Positions 29,210 through 38,057 of a DNA stretch of 64,000 nt are shown in pieces (the stretch's first letter is position 1; each line of letters opens with the position of its first letter). Where the stretch lies: positions 28,915 through 92,914 of the forward strand of contig NBMC01000004.1 of the NCBI GenBank assembly GCA_002084805.1, in the 5' to 3' direction. Made by a program: the position numbers and the translations under genes. A model generated the notes under the pieces. That model had not been told where the DNA came from. It did not search any database and saw nothing but the letters and a program-made list of their open reading frames with translations. The DNA is from Spirochaetaceae bacterium 4572_59 (GTDB lineage: Bacteria; Spirochaetota; Spirochaetia; DSM-2461).

Positions 29210-29962
29210 TTAATTATGATAAGAGGGAAAATGAATTTCTCCTGCAAGAACCGTTTTACTTCTACCCGTGTCCAATTCTTCCACCACGAGAAACCCCTCT
29301 TCCGACAGTCCCTTGATCATAACAGGTTCAGATCCTCCCTGATCGGCAGCACCTTCCTGTAGCGAAACAACTGTATGAAGCCCATACAAACGCTTCATGA
29401 TCCGCTCTCTCCAGTCATCAGATTCATAAGCCTTTTTTAGTTTATTCAAAAGCTCAGGTAGAATCTCCCCGGGAGAACAATTTAGATCTGACAGGATTGA
29501 AACAGAAGTCGAGCGATGTCCGTTTTCATGATCAAATTTCTTTTGATTACAGTTCAAGCCCATTCCAACATAGAGATAATCCCGATCGGCTTCACAGAGG
29601 ATTCCCGCAATTTTTTTTCCCTCCACCAGAATATCATTGGGCCATTTAACAAGAGCAGGTAGAGAGAAATGATCTTCAAGAAATTCTGCCGCCCCCAAAC
29701 CTGTTAAAAGAGGAATCTGAAAAAAAGGATGGTCCAGCTTTTTTTTCTCCAGGAGGAGGGTCATCAGAAGATTACTGTCCTGATCAGAGACCCACCTCCT
29801 CCCCCTGACACGACCTCTTCCAGAATCCTGATATCCTGCAAAAATTACAGTGCCATGCCCGCCGGAATGAAGGCTTCTGATATCAGTCATAGTAGAGAGG
29901 GTTTCTTTTTTATAATATATGGACGCGAATCCAAAGGGATTCCCAAGAGTCGTTTTCTTCAT
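29210..29962 (-). CDS. birA: Biotin--[acetyl-CoA-carboxylase] ligase (BirA catalytic type)
   Basis: Attaches biotin to the carboxyl carrier protein. The substrate loop is DSGRGRVRGRRW near residue 48, followed by KWPNDILVEGKKIAGIL near 113 and the YVGMGLNCN segment. 250 residues with no N-terminal helix-turn-helix, so it is the monofunctional class and not the biotin repressor. The ribosome-binding site is weak. It is divergent from the small ankyrin gene. Confidence 0.9.
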   Translation of the reverse strand: MKKTTLGNPFGFASIYYKKETLSTMTDIRSLHSGGHGTVIFAGYQDSGRGRVRGRRWVSDQDSNLLMTLLLEKKKLDHPFFQIPLLTGLGAAEFLEDHFSLPALVKWPNDILVEGKKIAGILCEADRDYLYVGMGLNCNQKKFDHENGHRSTSVSILSDLNCSPGEILPELLNKLKKAYESDDWRERIMKRLYGLHTVVSLQEGAADQGGSEPVMIKGLSEEGFLVVEELDTGRSKTVLAGEIHFPSYHN

Positions 29963-30036
29963 TTAATCCGAGTATATCTGAAAACTGATGACATAAAAAG
30001 GTTGATCTTTCCGGCAACATAGATTAATAAATACAT

Positions 30037-30684
30037 ATGTTTAAAAAGCTCTTTTTTCTTTTTATCCTTTTTATAATGATTTTTCCTCTTCCATGCCAGG
30101 AGAGTTATGAAATATTCAGGGCAATTGCCAATAGCGACTATCTCGAAGCAGAAAGACTGCTGGCGGAAGGACTTGATCCGAATGTTCGTGACAGCCGCGA
30201 CAGGTCTGCCCTACATATGGCCATTTTATATGAGAATGATCCCATAGGAGTAGCCCTTGTACTGACGGGAGCTGATCCCAATGAATATGACAGTGATGGA
30301 GACTCCCTTCTGTATCTTGCGGTTCTCAGAGGAATGGAACAGACAGCCACAGCCCTGTCGAAAAGCGGTGCAGATCCCAACTTTATAAATCAATACGGAA
30401 ACAGTATTCTGGTTATGTCCATTATAAAAGGAATGATTCTGACCTCACGGGAACTGGTACTGCACGGAGCCGAACCGAATACGGTTTCCAGTGCGGGGAT
30501 AAGCTCCCTGATGCTTGCGGTTAAAAAGGGCTTGAGAGAAACAGCCGAGGAACTTGTTATCCGCGGAGCCGAGGTAAATGTTAAGGATGAAAACGGTTAC
30601 ACCCCCCTTATGATAGCCACTTGGCGTCAGTATGAAACTCTGAGAAGACTGCTATTGGAATACGGTGCCAGCGAATCGGACTAA
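30037..30684 (+). CDS. Secreted ankyrin-repeat protein
   Basis: 215 residues. A hydrophobic signal sequence (about residues 1-20, ending around PLPCQES) is followed by about five ankyrin repeats, recognisable from A-x-G-x-D-P-N and (D)xxGxSxLxxAxxxG patterns such as RSALHMAI, GDSLLYLAV and GYTPLMIA. Ankyrin proteins bind other proteins; the partner is unknown. No clear lipobox, so it is probably periplasmic rather than lipidated. There is no obvious ribosome-binding site. A much larger ankyrin lipoprotein lies at 49.6 kb. Confidence 0.85.
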   Translation: MFKKLFFLFILFIMIFPLPCQESYEIFRAIANSDYLEAERLLAEGLDPNVRDSRDRSALHMAILYENDPIGVALVLTGADPNEYDSDGDSLLYLAVLRGMEQTATALSKSGADPNFINQYGNSILVMSIIKGMILTSRELVLHGAEPNTVSSAGISSLMLAVKKGLRETAEELVIRGAEVNVKDENGYTPLMIATWRQYETLRRLLLEYGASESD

Positions 30685-30730
30685 AACGTAATTTTTACTT
30701 AAATAAATCTTGCTTAATATTCTCACATTT

Positions 30731-30765
30731 TGTATGTTTATTCATGTTAAAAGAATAAATATACG
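30731..30765 (+). promoter_or_regulatory. Inverted repeat, candidate ArgR operator upstream of argR
   Basis: TGTATGTTTATTC (30731-30743) and GAATAAATATACG (30753-30765) are near-perfect inverted arms (11 of 13) with a 9-nt spacer. Each arm contains GAATAAAyATAC, resembling half of an ARG box. It lies 12 nt before the argR start, so autoregulation of the arg operon is likely. A loose TTGCTT (30710) and TATGTT (30734) pair could be the promoter it blocks. Confidence 0.6.
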
Positions 30766-30776
30766 GATAGAGTATT

Positions 30777-31250
30777 ATGAATAGCAGAACTGCGAGATTA
30801 AAGTCGATTAAACGAATTATCAGTGAGTATCATGTCACCAGTCAGGAACAATTGTTGGCCTTTCTTAAAAAGGAAAACGTCAGCGTTACACAGGCAACCC
30901 TTTCAAGGGATCTGAAACTTCTGAAAGTCGGAAAGGTGTCTGACGGAAATAACGGATACTACTACACCCTGCCCCGCAACAGAAAAGAGATGGAATCCAC
31001 ACAGCAGTATATTCATGATATTGCCAGAGGATTTCTTTGCATCAGTTTTTCCGGAAGCCTTTGCATCATGAAGACTCTTGCAGGACATGCCAATTCAGTG
31101 GCCAGTGCTCTGGATAACCTGGAAATGGATGAAGTTTTAGGCACGATTGCCGGCGATGACACCATACTGGTTGTATTAAAAGAAAATCTCACGAGTAAAC
31201 AATTCATTGCATCTCTCAAGAGTATTATCCCTGAATTGGAGATAGAATAA
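30777..31250 (+). CDS. argR: Arginine repressor ArgR
   Basis: 157 residues. The N-terminal winged helix contains VTQATLSRDLKLLKVGKV, the recognition helix motif SRDL of ArgR/AhrC. The C-terminal domain shows GHANSVASALDNL and GTIAGDDTILVV, whose GDDT loop binds arginine and forms the hexamer. It heads the arg cluster; its stop overlaps the argC start by one base. An inverted repeat just upstream is a likely target. Confidence 0.95.
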   Translation: MNSRTARLKSIKRIISEYHVTSQEQLLAFLKKENVSVTQATLSRDLKLLKVGKVSDGNNGYYYTLPRNRKEMESTQQYIHDIARGFLCISFSGSLCIMKTLAGHANSVASALDNLEMDEVLGTIAGDDTILVVLKENLTSKQFIASLKSIIPELEIE

Positions 31251-32287
31251 TGAAAGCAGCCATTCTCGGTACAACCGGTTATACAGGACAGATACTCCTG
31301 AGACAGTTAAGCGGACATAATAAAATAGATACAATTATACCGGTATCATCTTCCAAGGCGGGAGAACTTGTTATCAATGAAGATGCCGGGCTTCACCCCT
31401 CCATAGCAGATAAGATGACAGGCAGTTCTGGGAAGTATGTTTCTGTTGAGAACGCAGCCGCAGAAAAACCCGATGTTGTATTTGCCGCTCTGCCCCATCT
31501 GGCATCTGCAAAGTTCTGCAAACCCTTTTTAGGCAAATCCGTTGTCATAGACCTTTCGGCTGACTTTAGAATTGAAGATCCTGAACTGTTCCAGAAAGCC
31601 TATGGAGAAAAACCGCCCCGGGAAGATCTTCTGCCACTGGCTGTTTACGGCCTAAGTGAAAGATATAGAGATGAGATTGCACAGGCCGACCTGATTGCTA
31701 ATCCAGGCTGTTACCCCACAGCGACTCTTCTTTCTCTGCTACCTCTCGCGGAAAAAGGAATTATCAGATCCAATCCGGTAATCAATGCCTTATCGGGCAT
31801 CTCCGGGGCAGGAAGAAAAGCAAGGATTGGCAACCTTTTGGTGGAAAGGTCAGAAAATATCTGTGCCTACGCACCGGGTACCACTCACCGGCACTCCTGG
31901 GAGATCTGGAAAGAACTGAAAAAGGCTGACAGCAGCCTGGATATCCAGTTTATCCCCCACTTGGTTCCCATGAAACGGGGCATGGCAATTACCACTTCTA
32001 TTCTGGTGGATGACAAAGTTGATTCTAATCTGCTGGGAAAAATTTATAGTGATGCCTACGCTTCATCTCCCTTTGTAAAGATTTCCTATCCGGGAATTCC
32101 TGAAACAAAACAGGTTTGGGGATCCAACCGCTGCGATATCAGCTGGCATCTGGAAGAGAACAGACTTATCCTTTTTTCTGTAATTGATAATCTGATAAAA
32201 GGTGCTTCAGGACAGGCTCTTCAGAATATGAATATCCGTTTCGGCTTTTCCGAATCAGAAGGTCTGAACCTGCACGGAGAGATCTGA
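31250..32287 (+). CDS. argC: N-acetyl-gamma-glutamyl-phosphate reductase ArgC
   Basis: NADPH-dependent third step of arginine synthesis. The Rossmann motif GTTGYTGQILL is at residue 7. The catalytic Cys is in ANPGCYPTATLL near 150. PGTTHRHSWEI near 210 and the PHLVPMKRGM motif are typical of ArgC. 345 residues is normal. It is coupled to argR by TAATG and to argB by TGATG. Confidence 0.96.
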   Translation: MKAAILGTTGYTGQILLRQLSGHNKIDTIIPVSSSKAGELVINEDAGLHPSIADKMTGSSGKYVSVENAAAEKPDVVFAALPHLASAKFCKPFLGKSVVIDLSADFRIEDPELFQKAYGEKPPREDLLPLAVYGLSERYRDEIAQADLIANPGCYPTATLLSLLPLAEKGIIRSNPVINALSGISGAGRKARIGNLLVERSENICAYAPGTTHRHSWEIWKELKKADSSLDIQFIPHLVPMKRGMAITTSILVDDKVDSNLLGKIYSDAYASSPFVKISYPGIPETKQVWGSNRCDISWHLEENRLILFSVIDNLIKGASGQALQNMNIRFGFSESEGLNLHGEI

Positions 32288-33066
32288 TGACCACAATTGT
32301 AATTAAGATTGGTGGTAAACCTGCTGAATCAGAAACACTGCTTCACAATATTGCCGCCGAAATAAAACATCTGCAGGATAAGGGATCCTGCCGTTTCATA
32401 TTTGTACATGGCGGCGGGACATGTGTGTCGGCCATACAGAAACAGTATGGAATTGAACCTGTCTTTATAGAGGGAAAAAGAAAAACCTCGGCAGCAGAGA
32501 TGGATCTGGTGGATATGGGCCTGGCCGGCAAGGTCAACAAATCTCTTGTCAGAAAATTTCATCAAAACGGTTTAAGAGCCGTAGGGCTCTGCGGTTCCGA
32601 TGGCAGTACCTTTCTCTCGAAAGACGCGGTCATGCTGGATAACGACGAAAACAGAACAGGCTCTATCAATCATGTGGATACCAGCCTGGTGGAACTGATC
32701 ATGAGAGCCGGATATTTTCCTGTTTTAAGTTCAGTCAGCAGTGACTCTAGCGGCAGGGGAATGAATATCAATGCAGATGAAGCCGCTCTGGCTATTGCGA
32801 AAGCCTTAAAGGCAGATAGTCTGGTTTTCATTTCGGATATTCCAGGGATACTGATACACAGTTCGGTCCGCTCAAAACTGAATGAAGCGGAAATTGAAAA
32901 GTATATAGTCGAGGGAGACATTCAGGGCGGTATGATTCCCAAAGTAAGGACTTCCCTGGCAGCACTGCGAGCGGGAGTCCGGCAGATTCAGATCTCAGGC
33001 TACGAAGAACCGGGAGATCTGAGGCTGATAATACAGGGAAAGAAAGGAAGCTCAATCGTACTATAG
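32287..33066 (+). CDS. argB: Acetylglutamate kinase ArgB
   Basis: Phosphorylates N-acetylglutamate. IKIGGKPAE at the start provides the phosphate-binding Lys-Gly-Gly. VHGGGTCVSAIQKQYG near 40 and GLCGSDGSTF near 100 are substrate regions. NINADEAALAIAKAL and SDIPGIL follow, with GGMIPKVRTSLAAL near the end. The 259-residue length is that of the family core; the N-terminal helix of arginine-inhibited hexameric forms is absent, so feedback inhibition by arginine is less likely (inference). Confidence 0.95.
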   Translation: MTTIVIKIGGKPAESETLLHNIAAEIKHLQDKGSCRFIFVHGGGTCVSAIQKQYGIEPVFIEGKRKTSAAEMDLVDMGLAGKVNKSLVRKFHQNGLRAVGLCGSDGSTFLSKDAVMLDNDENRTGSINHVDTSLVELIMRAGYFPVLSSVSSDSSGRGMNINADEAALAIAKALKADSLVFISDIPGILIHSSVRSKLNEAEIEKYIVEGDIQGGMIPKVRTSLAALRAGVRQIQISGYEEPGDLRLIIQGKKGSSIVL

Positions 33067-33076
33067 GAGAACTGAC

Positions 33077-34291
33077 ATGAGTTATAAAAATAATGAAGCA
33101 ATAATAAAATCACCCCCCTTCTGTAAAAATTATGCTGATACTTTTCTGCAGATTCATAAGGGAGAGGGGGTATACCTGACCGATACATCCGGTAAAACAT
33201 ACCTGGATTTCGGTTCCGGAATAGCTGTAAATGCCCTAGGTTATGGCCGGCAGGACCTGGCTGAAATAGGCTATGAACAGATGAAGAAGATAATTCACAT
33301 CTCTAATCTCTATACAACAGAACCCGCAGTCAAACTGGCTGAAGCTCTTACTTCATCCGGTGATTTTGCTGCCGTCCATTTTGGTAACAGCGGATCGGAA
33401 GCTAATGAGGCGGCTATGAAATATGCCCGGCTCTACTCCCTTAAGAAGAAAGGAGAGGGGCACCACAAGCTTCTCTATTTTTCCAATGCCTTTCATGGAA
33501 GAACCATGGGCGCTCTCAGCGTTACGGCAAACCCAAAATATAAGTCTTCTTTCGAGCCCCTTATTCCGGACTGCCATATGATCGACTATAACAGTGTAGA
33601 ACAACTGACAAAGCTAAAAGCTCCGAAAGAGTATGCGGCTGTGATAGTGGAAGTGGTACAGGGCGAGGGGGGACTGGTATCCCTGACAGAAGAGATGGTT
33701 CAAGGTCTGAACAGTTTCTGCGCAGAACATGATGTTATTCTGATTGCCGATGAGATTCAGACGGGTGTAGGGAGAACCGGACATATTTATGCTTCCATAG
33801 AAGCAGGATTGAATGCAGATATTATTACCCTAGCAAAGCCTCTGGCAGCGGGTCTTCCCCTGTCGGCTACACTGATTCCAGCTAAAATAGACGACCTGCT
33901 TCACCCGGGAGATCACGGCACCACCTTTGGAGGCGGCCCTGTAACAACTGCATTGGCTCAGAAGGTCTGGGAGATCCTGACAGATAAAGATTTTCTAAAA
34001 TCTATAAGAGAAAAAGAAGCTTTCCTGAAAGATCTGCTCAGCTCCCATATGGAAGAGATGGGACTGAAGGGTGAAATCCGGGGCAAAGGACTGCTCTGCG
34101 GACTGGTTTTGAATAGCATAACAGCCGAAAAGATTCCCGTTTTGCTGAATGCTTGCCGGAAAAATGGTTTACTGCTGCTCAGATCTGGTGCAAATGTTAT
34201 CAGAATGGCACCTCCTCTTGTGATCAATGAAAAAGAACTCCGGGAAGGAGTCAATATACTTTTTAATACAATCAAGGAGATTGAAAAATGA
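33077..34291 (+). CDS. argD: Acetylornithine aminotransferase ArgD
   Basis: Class III PLP aminotransferase. YLDFGSGIAVNALGYG near residue 45, FGNSGSEANEAAMKYAR near 98, FHGRTMGALSVT near 138 and DEIQTGVGRTG near 225 are family blocks. The PLP Lys is in TLAKPLAAGLPLSA. 404 residues. GGAG precedes ATG 33077. The position after argB and the 4-nt overlap with argG support the acetylornithine assignment over other class III enzymes. Confidence 0.93.
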   Translation: MSYKNNEAIIKSPPFCKNYADTFLQIHKGEGVYLTDTSGKTYLDFGSGIAVNALGYGRQDLAEIGYEQMKKIIHISNLYTTEPAVKLAEALTSSGDFAAVHFGNSGSEANEAAMKYARLYSLKKKGEGHHKLLYFSNAFHGRTMGALSVTANPKYKSSFEPLIPDCHMIDYNSVEQLTKLKAPKEYAAVIVEVVQGEGGLVSLTEEMVQGLNSFCAEHDVILIADEIQTGVGRTGHIYASIEAGLNADIITLAKPLAAGLPLSATLIPAKIDDLLHPGDHGTTFGGGPVTTALAQKVWEILTDKDFLKSIREKEAFLKDLLSSHMEEMGLKGEIRGKGLLCGLVLNSITAEKIPVLLNACRKNGLLLLRSGANVIRMAPPLVINEKELREGVNILFNTIKEIEK

Positions 34292-35562
34292 AAGACAATA
34301 CCATTAAAAAAATCGCCCTGGCCTACTCCGGAGGACTTGATACATCAATAATCATCCCCTGGCTTAAGGAAAACTACAATAACGCAGAAGTTATCGCTAT
34401 CTGTACCAACGTAGGACAGGATGAAAACTGGGAGGGAATGGAAGCGAAAGCTCTGAATGCCGGAGCCTCCAAATACTTCCTTGCAGATCTGCGAGAGGAA
34501 CTGACAACAGACTACATCTATCCCATGGTACGTGCCGGAGCAATCTATGAAGGCCAGTATCTTCTGGGAACTTCCATTGCCAGACCTCTTCAGGCAAAAT
34601 ACCAGGTGGATATTGCCCTGCAGGAAGGGTGTGATGCCCTGTGTCACGGCTGTACCGGAAAAGGAAATGATCAGGTTCGTTTTGAACTGACCTATAAGGC
34701 CCTGGCTCCTCACCTGAAAGTAATTGCCCCCTGGAGAATCTGGGATATACAGTCCAGAGAAGATGCTATCGAATATGCTGAAAAACGGAAGATCAACCTT
34801 GGTAAAATATCTAAAAAGAATATCTATTCCAGGGACTGGAATATCTGGCATATGAGTCATGAGGGCGGTGATCTGGAAAATCCCTGGAACAGACCTCAGG
34901 ACCCCATGTTCCAGCTGACAAAATCCCCCAGGGAAGCCCCGGACGAAGAAACCGAAGTTATTATCGACTTTGAAAAGGGTATTCCAGTCGGAATAAACGG
35001 CAAAAAAATGGAAGCCTACAAACTGCTTCAGGAACTGAACAAAGTGGCAGCAGAAAACGCTGTGGGCCGTGTAGACATTGTTGAAACAAGACTCGTTGGA
35101 ATGAAGAGCCGCGGGGTATACGAAACACCCGGAGGAACTCTGCTACATATCGCCCTGAGAGACCTTGAAATGTTTACCATCAATAATGATGCCCTTCATC
35201 TGAAACAGAAACTGGCTATAGATTATGCCGATCTTGTGTATGCCGGAAAATGGTACACCACATGTCGTAATGCTTTAGAAGAATTTATGAAAAAGACAAC
35301 AGAGTACACAACAGGTTCTGTCAGACTGGTACTCTACAAGGGAAGTGCTGTTGTAGCGGGAAGAAAATCTCCCTACGCTCTGTATCTGGAAGATCTGGCA
35401 TCCTTCGGAGAGTCCAGTTACGACCATCATGATGCAGAAGGCTTTATAAACCTGTACGGTCTTTCCACCGGTGTAACCGCCATGGTACAGAATAAGCTGC
35501 AGGATGATTCCGGTCAGGCTCTGGAGATCAAAGCAACAGCGGCCTCTTTTCACGATAAATAA
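34288..35562 (+). CDS. argG: Argininosuccinate synthase ArgG
   Basis: Joins citrulline and aspartate with ATP. The N-terminal PP-loop LAYSGGLDTSIIIPWL is near residue 9. YLLGTSIARPL and CHGCTGKGNDQVRFEL near 90-130 are diagnostic, followed by SRDWNIWHMSHEGGDLE-type and the SRGVYETPGGTLL block. 424 residues. Its ATG overlaps the argD stop. argH, argF and argJ/argE are not adjacent. Confidence 0.96.
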   Translation: MKDNTIKKIALAYSGGLDTSIIIPWLKENYNNAEVIAICTNVGQDENWEGMEAKALNAGASKYFLADLREELTTDYIYPMVRAGAIYEGQYLLGTSIARPLQAKYQVDIALQEGCDALCHGCTGKGNDQVRFELTYKALAPHLKVIAPWRIWDIQSREDAIEYAEKRKINLGKISKKNIYSRDWNIWHMSHEGGDLENPWNRPQDPMFQLTKSPREAPDEETEVIIDFEKGIPVGINGKKMEAYKLLQELNKVAAENAVGRVDIVETRLVGMKSRGVYETPGGTLLHIALRDLEMFTINNDALHLKQKLAIDYADLVYAGKWYTTCRNALEEFMKKTTEYTTGSVRLVLYKGSAVVAGRKSPYALYLEDLASFGESSYDHHDAEGFINLYGLSTGVTAMVQNKLQDDSGQALEIKATAASFHDK

Positions 35563-35582
35563 TCAAAAGACGGAGAAATTTT

Positions 35583-37160
35583 ATGTCCCTTGAATTTAAG
35601 AATCTTGATAAAACAACATCCTATACCTCTCTGAAAAACAAATCTTCAAAGCTTTCCTTGAAAGAAGTTCTCACAGCAGACAGAGTCAAATCCAAGCATA
35701 TAACTGTAGGTGGAGGATTGGAATATAACTATGCCGCCAAATGTGTTAATGATGATATTCTTAGTGATTTACAGGCGCTGGCCGACGAACAGCAACTTAT
35801 TCCCAAATATAAGGAACTACTGAATGGTGCTGTTATCAACACGGGAGAAAAGCGGATGGTACTTCATCAGCTGACGAGAGCACAACTAGGAAAGGATGTT
35901 CTCTTTGAAGGAAAAAATCAAAGAGATTTTTATACCTCCCAGCTGAATAGAATCAGAAAATTTGTTTCCCAGGTACATTCAGGTATTATCAAAGGATCAA
36001 CAGGCAAAGCCTTTGATACGGTTGTCCAGATTGGTATTGGCGGTTCCGACCTTGGTCCCCGCGCCCTTTATATCTCCCTTGAGAACATCTGCAACCCTGC
36101 CATGAAGGCTCATTTCATCTCAAATGTTGATCCTGATGATGCCAATGCCGTACTGTCCGGCCTTAATCTTGAGACATCACTTTTTATCCTGGTATCCAAA
36201 AGCGGTACCACCCAGGAAACCCTTGCCAATAGAAATTTCGTAATCGAAAAAACTAAACAGGCCGGAATTAAGGGTTTTAACCCTTCTGCTCATTTTATTG
36301 CCGTTACCAGTGAAACAAGCCCTCTGGCAGGATCTTCCGATGTTCTGGATTCCTTCTATATGGATGACTTTATCGGTGGACGTTACTCCGTGACAAGTGC
36401 GGTGGGTGCTGCTGTTCTTTCTCTCGCCTTTGGATATGAAGTTTTCGAAAAGCTTCTGGCCGGTGCCGCAGAAGCGGACAAACTGGCTCTTGAAACTGAT
36501 CTTAAAAAAAACCCTTCCTTAATGGATGCCATGCTTGGTGTTTATGAAAGAAATATCCTGGGCTACCCTTCTACGGCAGTACTTCCCTACAGCCAGGCCC
36601 TCTCCCGTTTTCCCGCTCATCTGCAACAGATGGACATGGAAAGTAATGGAAAATCTGTTAACAGAGACGGTGAGGCCCTTCATTACGCCACGGGACCTGT
36701 TATCTTCGGAGAACCCGGAACAAACGGACAGCACTCCTTCTTCCAGCTTCTCCATCAGGGTACGGATATCGTTCCTCTGCAGTTTATCGGTTTCAGAAAA
36801 TCTCAAATTGATTCAGATCCGGATTATGAGGGTTCCACCAGTCAGCAAAAGCTGAAAGCAAACCTGGTGGCACAGATTGTCGCCTTCGCCAAAGGAAAAA
36901 ACGACAGCAATCCCAACAAGAATTTTGCGGGAGAACGTCCCTCTTCGCTTATCAGCGGAGAACAACTGACAGCAGAAGCTCTTGGCGCCCTGCTGGCACA
37001 CTTTGAAAATAAAGTGATGTTTCAGGGATTTGTCTGGAACCTTAATTCCTTTGACCAGGAAGGGGTACAGCTTGGTAAGGTTCTGGCCGGAAAGGTTCTG
37101 GCCGGGGATGATGATATGGATCCCGTTCTGAGAGCCTATTCCGAACTTCTCGCCATTTAA
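35583..37160 (+). CDS. pgi: Glucose-6-phosphate isomerase
   Basis: Interconverts glucose-6-P and fructose-6-P. VQIGIGGSDLGPRALYISL near residue 155, SKSGTTQETLANR near 210, GGRYSVTSAVGAAVLSL near 265 and the GTNGQHSFFQLLHQGTD block near 385 identify it. It is 525 residues with GGAG before the ATG. It follows argG by 20 nt, but a function in arginine synthesis is not implied. A hairpin terminator follows. Confidence 0.96.
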   Translation: MSLEFKNLDKTTSYTSLKNKSSKLSLKEVLTADRVKSKHITVGGGLEYNYAAKCVNDDILSDLQALADEQQLIPKYKELLNGAVINTGEKRMVLHQLTRAQLGKDVLFEGKNQRDFYTSQLNRIRKFVSQVHSGIIKGSTGKAFDTVVQIGIGGSDLGPRALYISLENICNPAMKAHFISNVDPDDANAVLSGLNLETSLFILVSKSGTTQETLANRNFVIEKTKQAGIKGFNPSAHFIAVTSETSPLAGSSDVLDSFYMDDFIGGRYSVTSAVGAAVLSLAFGYEVFEKLLAGAAEADKLALETDLKKNPSLMDAMLGVYERNILGYPSTAVLPYSQALSRFPAHLQQMDMESNGKSVNRDGEALHYATGPVIFGEPGTNGQHSFFQLLHQGTDIVPLQFIGFRKSQIDSDPDYEGSTSQQKLKANLVAQIVAFAKGKNDSNPNKNFAGERPSSLISGEQLTAEALGALLAHFENKVMFQGFVWNLNSFDQEGVQLGKVLAGKVLAGDDDMDPVLRAYSELLAI

Positions 37161-37179
37161 TTAAAATAATAAAAAAAAT

Positions 37180-37221
37180 GCCGGTATAATGAACTTCTAA
37201 TTCAGAATACCGGCTTTTTTT
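37180..37221. terminator. Terminator between pgi and the convergent membrane-protein gene
   Basis: GCCGGTAT (37180-37187) and ATACCGGC (37207-37214) are perfect arms. A shorter GAA/TTC pairing lies inside the loop. Seven T follow on the plus strand and eight A precede it, so it can work in both directions. Confidence 0.88.
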
Positions 37222-37248
37222 AATCCTATAGGGATCTTAAGGCTTCTA

Positions 37249-38022
37249 TCAGTCCTTCCATGGAAAAATTGTTCCTTTGAAAGTCCGTTTACCTACTTTT
37301 TCTTTCTCATCCAGCAGCAGTGCTCCCCAGGGAATCTTTTTTCTGTCCGCCTCAGGATTTTCTTCCAGATAATCGTACTTCATCATTATCAGCCTCAGAG
37401 CAGTTTCCTGAACTACCAGGATTCCCCCTATACCGGGAAGAATAAATGCCAGAGCAACAGATACACCCGCATTAAAAAGCACAGCAAAGAACAGAATGAC
37501 AGCGGTCCCTGTATTATCAAACAGAAGAATAAAGCTTTTTTTCAGAATCTTCCGGACATCCCTGTCCAGACTGTTCAGAATAGGAAAGAAAAACGAAGAG
37601 GCCACAGAGACAAGGATAAAAATCCAAAACAGAAAGGCCATCCCTATAACTCCCATCAGATTTCCCAGCTGACTGTAAAAGCGGAAACCCACAAAACAGA
37701 TAAAGTAAAAAACCAGACTACCGATTCCGAAAAAGAGACTCTGTTTCCAGCTATCCTTTATATGCTGGATAATCTCTTTCAACTCCGGTGATTTATAGGC
37801 AACCAGATCCTTTACATAGCGGGAAATTCCTCCCACATACAGAAAGATAGCCAGAACACCGATTATGAGAACAGCAATACTCAGTACTGGAATATTCACA
37901 AACCATTGAGGAATAAAAACAGGGACGACCAGAAGCAAAATCAGCAACAGATTAATCAGCAGGATTCTCCCCATATTATCCCATGTATCCCAAAAGGCCT
38001 TTTTAAGCATAAACCCTATCAA
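37249..38022 (-). CDS. Polytopic membrane protein of unknown function
   Basis: 257 residues with about six hydrophobic helices. Two pairs are separated by a cytoplasmic loop rich in Lys (DLVAYKSPELKEIIQHIKD) and the tail is soluble and ends GTIFPWKD. The plan resembles DUF624/YesL-like integral proteins, but I cannot assign a family. Start: the TTG at 38022 has AAAGGAG at 7 nt. The first ATG (38010) would be too far from it, so TTG is preferred. Downstream of tex on the same strand, 35 nt away. Confidence 0.7.
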   Translation of the reverse strand: MIGFMLKKAFWDTWDNMGRILLINLLLILLLVVPVFIPQWFVNIPVLSIAVLIIGVLAIFLYVGGISRYVKDLVAYKSPELKEIIQHIKDSWKQSLFFGIGSLVFYFICFVGFRFYSQLGNLMGVIGMAFLFWIFILVSVASSFFFPILNSLDRDVRKILKKSFILLFDNTGTAVILFFAVLFNAGVSVALAFILPGIGGILVVQETALRLIMMKYDYLEENPEADRKKIPWGALLLDEKEKVGKRTFKGTIFPWKD

Positions 38023-38057
38023 AATAAAACTCCTTTATCTTTTGTTATCTTATGAAA

